Part shown: positions 19,201 to 27,858 of the stretch, piece after piece
Layout: every line of letters begins with the position of its first letter
Position numbering within the stretch: position 1 is the stretch's first letter
Assembly: GCF_008632955.1 (NCBI RefSeq)
Contig: NZ_CP043959.1
Span: 5,022,001 to 5,086,000 of the forward strand
Length of the DNA stretch: 64,000 bases
DNA from: Streptomyces tendae
GTDB taxonomy: Bacteria > Actinomycetota > Actinomycetes > Streptomycetales > Streptomycetaceae
Direction: 5' to 3'
Notes under the pieces: model-generated
Seen by the model: only the letters and a program-made list of their open reading frames with translations
Databases searched by the model: none
Told to the model about the DNA's origin: nothing
Translations under genes and position numbers: made by a program

Positions 19201-19225
19201 GTATACCCGTTAGGTATGGGCGATA
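19201..19225. promoter_or_regulatory. Divergent operator with GTTAGGTA motif
   Basis: In the 126-nt gap between the divergent solute-binding protein and PadR genes, ATACC-CGTTA-GGTAT (19203-19217) forms a 5-bp inverted repeat around a 5-nt spacer and contains the third GTTAGGTA copy (19209-19216). TATACA (minus) and GATACT (plus, 19221-19226) hexamers overlap it, as expected for an operator between divergent promoters. Inferred. Confidence 0.4.
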
Positions 19226-19272
19226 CTAGGTCCTGCGGCACATTACCCAGGAGCGCGAGGAGGAGAGCACGA

Positions 19273-19788
19273 GTGCGGCTGCCCCTCCTGGCGCTGCTCG
19301 CCCGCGGCCCGGCGCACGGTTACGAGCTCAAGCAGGACCTTGAGCAACTGCTGGGCTCCGCGTACCCTCAGCCGAACGTCGGCCAGATCTACGTCACTCT
19401 CGGCCGCCTCGAGAAGACGGGGCTGATCGAGGGCGAGGCCATCGAGCAGTCGAGCCGGCCGAACAAGAAGGTCTACCACCTCACCGAGGCCGGGCACGAG
19501 GCGCTGCGCGCCTGGTACGAGGAGACGGCGGACGAACCCCGGGTGCGGGACGAGTTCTTCATGAAGCTGGCCCTGGCCCCGCAGACCGGTCTCGCCGACC
19601 AGATCGCCCTCATCAACAGGCAGCGGCGCCAGTATCTGAACACCATGCGGCAGTTGTCGAAGCTGGCGGCCGCCGAGGACCGGGACAACCGCATCTCCCA
19701 TCTGCTGATCGAGGGCGCGATGCTGCACCTGCAGGCCGATCTCGACTGGCTGGAGCGGTGTCAGGAAGAGCTGGAGGAGCTTCAGTGA
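19273..19788 (+). CDS. PadR-family transcriptional regulator
   Basis: A 171-aa winged-helix regulator. The N-terminus LLALLARGPAHGYELKQDLEQ and VGQIYVTLGRLEKTGLIEGE are the PadR helix-turn-helix and wing; KKVYHLTEAGHEALRAWY ends the domain. The C-terminal half (about 90-171) is helical, as in the Vir_act_alpha_C dimerisation domain. I choose GTG 19273 because GAGGAGGAG lies 8 nt upstream; the upstream ATG at 19216 falls inside the operator. The stop overlaps the ATPase start (GTGA), so it probably controls its own exporter operon and perhaps the divergent binding-protein gene. Confidence 0.88.
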   Translation: MRLPLLALLARGPAHGYELKQDLEQLLGSAYPQPNVGQIYVTLGRLEKTGLIEGEAIEQSSRPNKKVYHLTEAGHEALRAWYEETADEPRVRDEFFMKLALAPQTGLADQIALINRQRRQYLNTMRQLSKLAAAEDRDNRISHLLIEGAMLHLQADLDWLERCQEELEELQ

Positions 19789-20537
19789 GCGAGAGCGACG
19801 CTCCCGTGCTGCGCGCCGAAGGCCTGGTCAAGACGCACCACGGCGAGGGCGCCCCGGCGCACGCCGTGCGTGGCGTCGACCTGCGGGTCACCCGGGGCGA
19901 GTTCGTGGCGATCACCGGTCCCTCGGGGGCGGGCAAGTCGACGCTGCTGCATCTGCTGGGCGGGCTGCAGCGGCCCGACGCGGGCGGCATCCGGCTGGAC
20001 GGCGAGTGCACCGACGGCTGGAGCGAGGCCCGCTGGGCGGTCGAGCGGCGCCGGCGGATCGGCATCGTCTTCCAGTTCTTCAACCTTGTCTCCGACCTGT
20101 CCGTGGCGGACAACGTGGAACTGCCCGCGCTGCTCGCCGGGATGCCGCCGAGGAAGGCCCGCACCGCACGCGCGGAGCTGCTCGCCGAGCTGGGCCTCAC
20201 GGGCAAGGAGCGGAGCATGCCGGGCGAGCTGTCCGGGGGTGAGCAGCAGCGGGTCGCCCTGGCCCGGGCGCTGGTCAACCACCCGCCGCTGCTGCTGGCC
20301 GACGAGCCCGCGGGCAGCCTGGACAGCAAGGGAACCCGCGAGGTGATGCGGCTGCTGTCCCGCTTCCACCAGCGCGGGCAGACGATCCTGCTGGTCACGC
20401 ACGACGCCCGGCTGGCGAGCGCCGCGGACCGGGTGATCTCCTTCTTCGACGGCCGGATAGCCGACGACGCCGAACTCGACGCCGGTCCCCCGCCGCGCCG
20501 GGCCGGTACGTCGGGCGTGCTGGAGCTCAGGGACTGA
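19785..20537 (+). CDS. ABC exporter ATP-binding protein (MacB/LolD type)
   Basis: A 250-aa ATPase subunit with Walker A GPSGAGKS (45-52), the ABC signature ELSGGEQQRVALARAL, Walker B LLLADEPAGSLD and the switch HDARLA. The 'FQFFNLVSDLSVADNVELP' Q-loop region and the partner FtsX-type permease place it in the MacB/LolD exporter class used for peptides, lipids or antibiotics. It starts at GTG 19785, coupled to the padR stop. The C-terminal tail after residue about 225 is Pro/Arg-rich. Confidence 0.92.
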   Translation: MSESDAPVLRAEGLVKTHHGEGAPAHAVRGVDLRVTRGEFVAITGPSGAGKSTLLHLLGGLQRPDAGGIRLDGECTDGWSEARWAVERRRRIGIVFQFFNLVSDLSVADNVELPALLAGMPPRKARTARAELLAELGLTGKERSMPGELSGGEQQRVALARALVNHPPLLLADEPAGSLDSKGTREVMRLLSRFHQRGQTILLVTHDARLASAADRVISFFDGRIADDAELDAGPPPRRAGTSGVLELRD

Positions 20538-20538
20538 C

Positions 20539-20637
20539 ATGGGCGTCACGACCGGCCCGCGAGGATCTGCTCCGCGCGTCACCACCGGACCGCGAGGCAC
20601 TGCCCCGCGCGTCCACGACCGACCCGCGAGGGGCTGA
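20539..20637 (+). repeat. Tandem 33-nt repeats; possible 32-aa micro-ORF
   Basis: Between the ATPase and permease genes, three imperfect 33-nt units lie head to tail (GCGTCACGACCGGCCCGCGA, GCGTCACCACCGGACCGCGA, GCGTCCACGACCGACCCGCG are their first 20 bases). An ATG at 20539, one base after the ATPase stop, opens a 32-codon frame whose first two units read VTTGPRGSAPR and VTTGPRGTAPR. The third unit changes frame by one inserted base and then stops at 20637, 5 nt before the permease GTG. Whether it is translated is unknown. Confidence 0.5.
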
Positions 20638-20642
20638 GACCG

Positions 20643-22925
20643 GTGCGAGCGACTCTGCGCTGGGCGCACTCCGATCTGCGCACGCACCGCGGCGAGGCCC
20701 TGTTCCTGGTGCTCGCCACCGCCGGCGTCGTGGTCTCCCTGCTGCTGGCCACGGCCCTGTTCGGGTACGCCGTCAACCCCTGGCAGCGAGTCTTCACCCA
20801 GGCGCACGGCGCCCACGTCACCCTGCACACCACCGACTCAGCCGACGCGTCCAGGCTGGCCGGCCTGGACGGGGTGCGGTCCGTCGCGGGCCCCTACCCC
20901 ACGGCCTCGCTCACCCTGGCCTCGCAGGGCGGCCGGGCCTCCGTCGAGATGCGCGGCACCGCGGACCGGCCCGAGGTGGGCCGGCCCCTCGTCGTCTCCG
21001 GGCGCTGGCTGGACCCGGCGACGCCCGACGGGGTGGTGCTGGAGAGCGGCCTCGCCCGCGCACTGCTGACCGCCCCCGGCGACACCCTCACCGTGCCGGG
21101 CACCGCGCGCCGGCTGACCGTGGTGGGTGTGGCGGACAGCGCCGAACCGCGTTTCAGGCCGGGTGAGCGGGCGGGGCTGGTGTGGGCGCTGCCGTCCACG
21201 GTGCCCGAGCCGGACGGGCAGGTGATCGGGCTGCGGCTGGCCGATCCGGGCGACACAGGGTACGCCGTGCAGCGGGCGGTGACCGCGCTGGGCGCCGGGG
21301 CGATCGGCGAGGTGGCGACCTGGCAGCAGGCGCGCGCCGAGGCGCAGGGCGACAACCGGCTGCTCGGGCAGGTGCTGGGCCTGTTCGGGCTGGGCGCGCT
21401 GGTCGCCGCCGGGCTCGCCGTGCACGGGGCGATCAGCACGCGCATCCGGGGGCATCTTCGGGACATCTCCGTCCTCAAGGCGATCGGCTTCACGCCCGGC
21501 CAGGTGGTGCGCGTTTTCCTCATCCAGCACCTGGGTTACGCCCTGCTCGGTGCGGTGGCCGCCGCCGCGCTCACCGAGGCCCTCGGCGGCGCGGTGCCGG
21601 GGCGGCTCGGGGACGCGGTGGACGTGTGGCAGGGGCTGCCCGGGCACACCGTCGCGCTGTTCGTCGTACCGGTGGGGGCGGTGCTGTTCATCGGCGCGAC
21701 CACCGGGCTGGCCGCCTGGCGGGCGGGCCGGGTCCCGCCGGTCCCGGTGCCGCGCCCGGCGGCGGCGCCGGCCGGCCGGCTGACCGGTGTGGCGCGCCGG
21801 GCGCTGGGGGCGCGGGTGCCTCCGGCGCTGGTGCTGGGCTGGCACAAGGCGTTCACCCGGCGGCCGCGGTCGCTGGGCGCGGTGGGCAGGCTGGCGCTGC
21901 CGCTGCTGCTGATCGTGGTGGCGCTGAGCGCGTGGACGACGATCGACCGCTTCCACAGCGCCCCCGAGCGGGTGGGGCTTCCCGCCGCGCTGAGCGTCCG
22001 CGCCGACGCCTCGCTGGACGACGGGGAGGTGCGGGCCCTGCTGGAGAGCGATCCGGGGGTCACCGCCGCCCACCCCGGTGTGGAGGTGGCCGCGCTGGTG
22101 CCCGGCCAGACCGCCACGATCGCCCTGCGCGGGTTCGGCACCCACGAGGAGCCGTATCCGTTCTCGGTGGCCGAGGGCCGGGCGGCGCGCGGCCCGGACG
22201 AGGCGGTGGCCGGGCAGGGGCTGCTCGACCTGCTGCACGTCCGGGTGGGCGACTGGGTGCGGATGACCGTCGGGGACCGGCCGCAGATCCTGCACATCGT
22301 GGGCCGGAGCATCGAGCCGGAGAACGCCGGCCGGGTCATCTCCACCTCGCTCGACACCCTGCGCGCCAACGACCCGGACATGCGGCCGAGCCTCTACCAG
22401 CTGCGTCTTGAGCCGGGCTCGGACCCGGCGGAGGTGGCGGCGCGGCTCGCGTCGGAGGGCCGCGGTCATCTGGACGTGCACACCGTGGCCAACCCGGCCG
22501 ACGGGCTGTCCCCGCTGCGCGCGGTGGTCCTCGGGCTGGTCGTGGTGCTGGCCCTGATCGGACTGGTCGAACTGCTGACGGCGATCGGCGGCACCGTCCG
22601 CGAGGGAGAGCGCGACCTGCTGGCGCTGAAGGCGGTCGGCCTGTCCCCCCGGCAGATCACCGCCGTCACGGTCACCGCCACCGCCGGTACGGCCCTGGCG
22701 GCGGTGGTCCTCGCCACCGCGCTGGGGCTGCCGCTGGCGCACTGGCTGATCGACGCCCAGGGCCGGTCGAGCGGCATCGGCGCGGGGATCGTCCAGCTGC
22801 CCTCCCCCGCGCTGCTGGTGCTGCTCGGTACGGCCGCCGTCCTGGGCGCCGCCGCCCTCGCCGCACTCCCGGCCGCCCGCGCGGCCCGCCGCCGCCTCGC
22901 GGACACGCTGAGCGCGGCTGCCTGA
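20643..22925 (+). CDS. FtsX-like ABC exporter permease
   Basis: A 760-aa membrane protein with two FtsX repeats. An N-terminal helix (ALFLVLATAGVVVSLLLATALFGYAV region) is followed by a MacB-like extracellular domain (about 50-235), then three helices (about 245-360). A second extracellular domain lies at about 430-620 and the final three helices at about 630-755. The signature DISVLKAIGFTPGQVVRVF in the first half and DLLALKAVGLSPRQITAV in the second are the conserved FtsX loops. It starts at GTG 20643. Works with the preceding ATPase; cargo unknown. Confidence 0.9.
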   Translation: MRATLRWAHSDLRTHRGEALFLVLATAGVVVSLLLATALFGYAVNPWQRVFTQAHGAHVTLHTTDSADASRLAGLDGVRSVAGPYPTASLTLASQGGRASVEMRGTADRPEVGRPLVVSGRWLDPATPDGVVLESGLARALLTAPGDTLTVPGTARRLTVVGVADSAEPRFRPGERAGLVWALPSTVPEPDGQVIGLRLADPGDTGYAVQRAVTALGAGAIGEVATWQQARAEAQGDNRLLGQVLGLFGLGALVAAGLAVHGAISTRIRGHLRDISVLKAIGFTPGQVVRVFLIQHLGYALLGAVAAAALTEALGGAVPGRLGDAVDVWQGLPGHTVALFVVPVGAVLFIGATTGLAAWRAGRVPPVPVPRPAAAPAGRLTGVARRALGARVPPALVLGWHKAFTRRPRSLGAVGRLALPLLLIVVALSAWTTIDRFHSAPERVGLPAALSVRADASLDDGEVRALLESDPGVTAAHPGVEVAALVPGQTATIALRGFGTHEEPYPFSVAEGRAARGPDEAVAGQGLLDLLHVRVGDWVRMTVGDRPQILHIVGRSIEPENAGRVISTSLDTLRANDPDMRPSLYQLRLEPGSDPAEVAARLASEGRGHLDVHTVANPADGLSPLRAVVLGLVVVLALIGLVELLTAIGGTVREGERDLLALKAVGLSPRQITAVTVTATAGTALAAVVLATALGLPLAHWLIDAQGRSSGIGAGIVQLPSPALLVLLGTAAVLGAAALAALPAARAARRRLADTLSAAA

Positions 22926-22946
22926 GCCAGGGGGCCGGACGACCGC

Positions 22947-22979
22947 GGGAGGCGGACGGCGCGCCGCCGTCCGCCTCCC
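22947..22979. terminator. Bidirectional terminator between the FtsX permease and pgi
   Basis: A perfect 15-bp stem (GGGAGGCGGACGGCG with its complement) and a CGC loop lie 21 nt past the permease stop and 7 nt past the convergent pgi stop. Confidence 0.8.
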
Positions 22980-22985
22980 GGGTGC

Positions 22986-24640
22986 TCAGTTCCGGCCGCG
23001 CAGTTCCCGGTAGGCGGCGACCAGCGCCGTGGTGGACGGGTCGAGGCCGGGGACGTCGGCGCCCTCGCTGAGGGCGGGCTCGACGCGCTTGGCGAGCACC
23101 TTGCCGAGTTCGACGCCCCACTGGTCGAAGGAGTCGATGTTCCACACGGCGCCCTGCACGAACACCTTGTGCTCGTACAGCGCGATCAGCTGGCCCAGCA
23201 CCGAGGGGGTCAGCTCGGTCGCCAGGATCGTGGTGGTGGGGTGGTTGCCGCGGAAGGTCTTGTGCGGGACCAGTTCCTCGGGCACGCCCTCGCCGCGTAC
23301 CTCGTCCGGGGTCTTGCCGAAGGCCAGCGCCTGCGTCTGGGCGAAGAAGTTGGCCATCAGCAGGTCGTGCTGGGCGGCGAGCCCTTCGCTCAGCTCGTCC
23401 ACGGGCTCGGCGAAGCCGATGAAGTCGGCGGGGACCAGCTTGGTGCCCTGGTGGATCAACTGGTAGTAGGCGTGCTGCCCGTTGGTGCCGGGCGTACCCC
23501 AGACCACGGGGCCGGTCTGCCAGTCGATCTCGTGTCCGTCCCGGCCGACGTACTTGCCGTTGGACTCCATGTCGAGCTGCTGGAGGTAGGCGGTGAACTT
23601 CGACAGGTAGTGCGAGTACGGCAGCACCGCGTGCGACTGCGCGTCGTGGAAGTTGTTGTACCAGATCCCCAACAGGCCGAGGATCAAAGGTGCGTTGGCC
23701 TCCGCGGGGCGGTGCGGAAGTGTTCGTCGACGATCCGGAACCCGTCCAGCATCTCCCGGAACCGGTCAGGACCGATCGCGATCATCAACGACAGGCCGAT
23801 CGCCGAGTCGAAGGAGTACCGCCCGCCGACCCAGTCCCAGAACTCGAACATGTTCGCCGTGTCGATCCCGAACCCGGCGACCTTCTCCGCGTTCGTCGAC
23901 AGGGCGACGAAGTGCCGCGCCACCGCCTTCTCGTCCCCGCCCAGACCGTCCAGCAGCCAGCCACGGGCGGAGGTGGCGTTGGTGACCGTCTCGATCGTGG
24001 TGAACGTCTTCGACGCCACGACGAACAGCGTCTCCGCCGGGTCCAGGTCGCGGACCGCCTCGTGCAGGTCCGCGCCGTCCACGTTGGAGACGAACCGGAA
24101 CGTCAGCTCCCGCGCGGTGAACGCGCGCAGCGCCTCGTACGCCATCGCGGGACCGAGGTCCGAGCCGCCGATGCCGATGTTGACGACGTTGCGGATACGC
24201 CGGCCGGTGTGGCCGGTCCACTCGCCCGAACGGACCCGGTCCGCGAAGCCGGCCATCCGGTCCAGCACCGCGTGCACGGCCGGGACCACGTTCTCCCCGT
24301 CGACCTCGATCACCGCGTCCCGCGGCGCCCGCAGCGCCGTGTGCAGCACCGCCCGGTCCTCGGTGGTGTTGATCCGCTCCCCGCGGAACATCGCGTCCCG
24401 CAGCCCGGACACATCGGCGGCCACCGCCAGTTCACGCAGCAGCCGCAGCGTCTCGTCGGTCACAAGATGCTTGGAGTAGTCGACGTACAGGTCACCGACG
24501 CGGAGGGTGTATCCGGTGGCGCGGCCCGGATCGGCGGCGAACAGCTCGCGCAGCCGCACCTCGCCGAGCTCCTCGCGGTGCTTGGCCAGTGCGGTCCACT
24601 CGGGCGTCTGGTTGAGCCTGGTACGGCCGTCTGCGTTCAT
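22986..24640 (-). pseudogene. pgi: Glucose-6-phosphate isomerase gene with one-base frameshift
   Basis: Interconverts glucose-6-P and fructose-6-P. The ATG at 24640 opens a frame with IRNVVNIGIGGSDLGPAMAY and FVVASKTFTTIETVTN, the sugar-phosphate-binding blocks, but it leaves frame near residue 312 and stops at 23684. The correct remainder (ILGLLGIWYNNFHDAQSHAV, IDSFDQWGVELGK) continues in another frame to 22986. At 23706-23709 (plus strand) four G stand where five give TAPAEANAPL. With that base restored the protein is 551 aa, normal for Pgi. The same class of defect occurs in zwf. Sequencing error is favoured; true mutation is possible. Confidence 0.88.
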
Positions 24641-24749
24641 CTCGGACGTGAGCCTTCTTCCTTTGTGTATCCCCGCTGTGCCGGCTGGTCCCAACCTAAT
24701 TGATCAGCCGTGAGGAGGACGGAAGGAGTCCGGAGTGCGAACCGGCCGG

Positions 24750-24778
24750 ACGGCGGGCGTGCGCGCGCCCGTCCGTCA
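24750..24778 (-). terminator. Probable terminator of the RbpA-family gene
   Basis: GC-rich imperfect hairpin (CGGGCG/CGCCCG core with a GACGG/CCGTC extension across a one-base bulge) just after the stop codon at 24783 on the minus strand and upstream of pgi. Confidence 0.45.
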
Positions 24779-24782
24779 GGTG

Positions 24783-25118
24783 TCAGATCTCGCCCCGCAG
24801 CTTGGCGAGCGCCTCGGCGAGGATCGCCTCGCCGTCCGCGTCACTGCGCCGCTCCCGCACGTAGGCGAGGTGCGTCTTGTAGGGCTCGGTGCGCGGCGGG
24901 TCCGGCGGGTTGTCGCGGTCCTGCCCCGCCGGGAATCCGCAGCGCGGGCAGTCCCAGGTGTCGGGCACCTGCGCGTCGCTGGCGAAGCTGGGCTGTGTCT
25001 CGTGTCCGTTGGAGCACCAGAAGGAGATGCGCAGCCGGGGCGCGGACTCGCCCCGCTCGGCCTCGCCCATCGGCCCCGCCCCGACCCGGCTTCCCCGGAT
25101 CGCGTTGCCACTTGCCAC
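24783..25118 (-). CDS. RbpA-family RNA polymerase-binding protein
   Basis: A 111-aa protein with the RbpA layout: an N-terminal basic segment (AIRGSRVGAG), a zinc-type core with CSNGH (about 35-39) and CPRCG (57-61), and a C-terminal sigma-interaction-like segment (TEPYKTHLAYVRERR then EAILAEALAKLRGEI). RbpA proteins bind RNA polymerase/sigma and stabilise promoter complexes in actinobacteria. This sequence differs from the main RbpA I remember, so I read it as a paralogue. It starts at GTG 25118 with GGGAG upstream. It lies between secG and pgi in the same direction, with its own 212-nt leader. Confidence 0.75.
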   Translation of the reverse strand: MASGNAIRGSRVGAGPMGEAERGESAPRLRISFWCSNGHETQPSFASDAQVPDTWDCPRCGFPAGQDRDNPPDPPRTEPYKTHLAYVRERRSDADGEAILAEALAKLRGEI

Positions 25119-25145
25119 GGTCGTAACTCCCTGCGTAATGGTGCC

Positions 25146-25172
25146 GCGAAGCGAGTCGGCGTACCGCTTCGC
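25146..25172 (-). promoter_or_regulatory. Leader inverted repeat upstream of the RbpA-family gene
   Basis: Perfect 8-bp inverted repeat GCGAAGCG (25146-25153) and CGCTTCGC (25165-25172), 28 nt upstream of the GTG. It could be an RNA hairpin in the leader or an operator. A TACGTA hexamer with an ATGACT-like -35 lies further upstream on the minus strand (about 25190-25225). Confidence 0.4.
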
Positions 25173-25330
25173 TGCGAGCGCCTCAGTCTACGTAAGGCCC
25201 AACGCGCGTCCAGTCATAGGAGTTACCTGTCTCCCCATCCAGACGCAAGCCCCATGATAGGCCGCGCTCAGCTGCGCGTACCCAACATGGGGCGTTACGT
25301 GGGGAATGCGGGCGGATCGCGCTTCCGGGA

Positions 25331-25567
25331 TCAGTTGTTGAGCTTCATCGTGATGCCGAGCACCACGATGCAGGTGAACCACAGCAGACCGATCACGACG
25401 GTGATCCGGTCGAGGTTGCGCTCGGCGACCGAGGAGCCGCCGACGGAGGACTGCATGCCACCACCGAACATGTCGGAGAGGCCGCCGCCCTTCCCCTTGT
25501 GCATCAGCACCAGCAGCATCAGCAGCAGGCTGAAGACGATCAGGGCGATGGAGAACCCCAGAACCAC
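25331..25567 (-). CDS. secG: Preprotein translocase subunit SecG
   Basis: A 78-aa component of SecYEG with two membrane helices: GFSIALIVFSLLLMLLVLM at the N-terminus and VVIGLLWFTCIVVLGITM at the C-terminus. They are joined by the conserved loop GKGGGLSDMFGGG. The GTG at 25567 follows GAGGAAG. The gene follows tpiA by 138 nt, the usual glycolytic-cluster position in streptomycetes. Confidence 0.93.
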   Translation of the reverse strand: MVLGFSIALIVFSLLLMLLVLMHKGKGGGLSDMFGGGMQSSVGGSSVAERNLDRITVVIGLLWFTCIVVLGITMKLNN

Positions 25568-25705
25568 GGCTGGACCAACTTCCTCGGAAACGGATGGACG
25601 ACACGGGGCCCAGCACAGGACTGGACCCCGCAAGAGTACGACGGATCGGCCCCGCGGCCTACTCCCGTCCCGCGGGTGCGCCCGCGGACGGGCGCACCCG
25701 GCGGC

Positions 25706-26482
<777 letters not shown>

Positions 26483-26488
26483 TGAGGG

Positions 26489-27700
26489 TCAGTCCTCCAG
26501 TGCTGCGAGGCCGGGGAGCGTCTTGCCCTCGAGGTATTCGAGGGAGGCGCCGCCGCCGGTCGAGATGTGGCCGAATGCCTGCTCGTCGAAGCCCAGGGTA
26601 CGGACGGCCGCGGCGGAGTCGCCGCCGCCGACCACGGTGAAGCCCGGGGACTCGACGAGGGCCTGGGCGACCGCCTTGGTGCCCTCGGCGTAGTCGGGGT
26701 GCTCGAAGACGCCCATGGGGCCGTTCCAGAAGACGGTGGCGGCGTCGGCGAGCTTCGAGGCGTAGAGCTTGCGGGTCTCCGGACCGATGTCCAGGCCCAG
26801 GGTGCCGGCCGGGATGGCGTCCACGGCGACGGTGGCGGGGTTGCCCGGCGTCTTGGCCTTCATGTCGGGGAACTCCGGCGCGACCAGCGTGTCGACCGGC
26901 ACCACCAGTTCCACGCCGTTCTTCTCGGCCCGCTCCAGGTACTCCTGGACGGCCGGGATCTGGTCCTCCTGAAGCAGCGACGAGCCGACCTCGTGGCCCT
27001 GGGCCTTGAGGAAGGTGTACGCCATGCCGCCGCCGATGAGGATGCGGTCGGCCTTGCCGAGCAGCTGGTCGATGACGGCCAGCTTGTCGGAGACCTTGGC
27101 GCCGCCGAGGGCGACGACGTAGGGCCGCTTGACGTCGTCGGTGAGCTTCCTCAGCACGCCGACCTCGGTGGCGATGAGGTACCCCGCGTAGTGCGGCAGC
27201 CGGGCCGGGAGGTCGAACACCGAGGCGTGCTTGCGGTGCACCGCGCCGAAGCCGTCGCCGACGTAGACGTCGGCGAGGGCGGCGAGCCGGTCGGCGAAGG
27301 CACCGCGCTCGGCGTCGTCCTTGCTCGTCTCCCCCGCGTTGAACCGGAGGTTCTCGACGACGGCGACCTGTCCGTCGGCGAGCCCGGAGACGGTGGACGT
27401 GGCCGAGTCGCCGACCGTGTCGGTGGCGAACGCGACGTCGGCGCCGAGGAGTTCACCGAGGCGCGCGGCGGCCGGGGCGAGCGAGAAGGCGGGGTCCGGG
27501 GCGCCCTTGGGGCGGCCCAGGTGCGAGGCCACGACCACGCGGGCGCCCGCGTCGGCGAGGGCCTTGACGGTGGGCACCACGGCGCGGATGCGGCCGTCGT
27601 CGGTGATCGTGGTGCCGTCCAGCGGCACGTTGAGGTCGGCGCGGACGAAGACCCGCCTGCCCGCGACCCCTTCGGAGAGAAGTTCGTCGATCGTCTTCAT
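26489..27700 (-). CDS. pgk: Phosphoglycerate kinase
   Basis: Generates ATP from 1,3-bisphosphoglycerate. A 403-aa two-domain kinase with RVFVRADLNVPLDG (N-domain substrate site), SHLGRPKG, VGDGFGAVHRKHAS, LGGAKVSDK, and the nucleotide site ending FTVVGGGDSAAAV. The ATG at 27700 has GGGAGC upstream; an in-frame codon at 27721 lacks support. It is preceded by gap across 158 nt and followed by tpiA. Confidence 0.96.
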   Translation of the reverse strand: MKTIDELLSEGVAGRRVFVRADLNVPLDGTTITDDGRIRAVVPTVKALADAGARVVVASHLGRPKGAPDPAFSLAPAAARLGELLGADVAFATDTVGDSATSTVSGLADGQVAVVENLRFNAGETSKDDAERGAFADRLAALADVYVGDGFGAVHRKHASVFDLPARLPHYAGYLIATEVGVLRKLTDDVKRPYVVALGGAKVSDKLAVIDQLLGKADRILIGGGMAYTFLKAQGHEVGSSLLQEDQIPAVQEYLERAEKNGVELVVPVDTLVAPEFPDMKAKTPGNPATVAVDAIPAGTLGLDIGPETRKLYASKLADAATVFWNGPMGVFEHPDYAEGTKAVAQALVESPGFTVVGGGDSAAAVRTLGFDEQAFGHISTGGGASLEYLEGKTLPGLAALED

Positions 27701-27858
27701 GGGGGCTCCCTGGTAGAGCAACGTGTTCAGCGACCTGTTCGCTCGTGATCGCTCGTGATCGAAAGAGGGCGACCGTTCCGATACGTGCGTCAGGGCCCGG
27801 ACGGCGCGTCGCCGCGCCTTCCGAGCCCTGCACTCATATCAGGCCGCCCGCTCCGCGA
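27701..27858 (-). other. gap-pgk intergenic leader with a 10-bp tandem repeat
   Basis: It contains CGCTCGTGAT twice in tandem (27740-27759) about 40 nt upstream of pgk. It also has an imperfect GC hairpin (GGCGCG/CGCGCC, about 27808-27825) that could attenuate transcription between gap and pgk. Nothing coding is seen. Confidence 0.35.

Noticed and set aside
19216..19788. An ATG at 19216 as the start of the PadR regulator
   Set aside because: It lies inside the operator-like inverted repeat without a ribosome site, whereas GTG 19273 has a strong GAGGAGGAG at proper spacing.
22986..23687. A separate gene downstream of pgi
   Set aside because: It encodes the C-terminal third of glucose-6-phosphate isomerase in a shifted frame; the one-base correction joins both parts.
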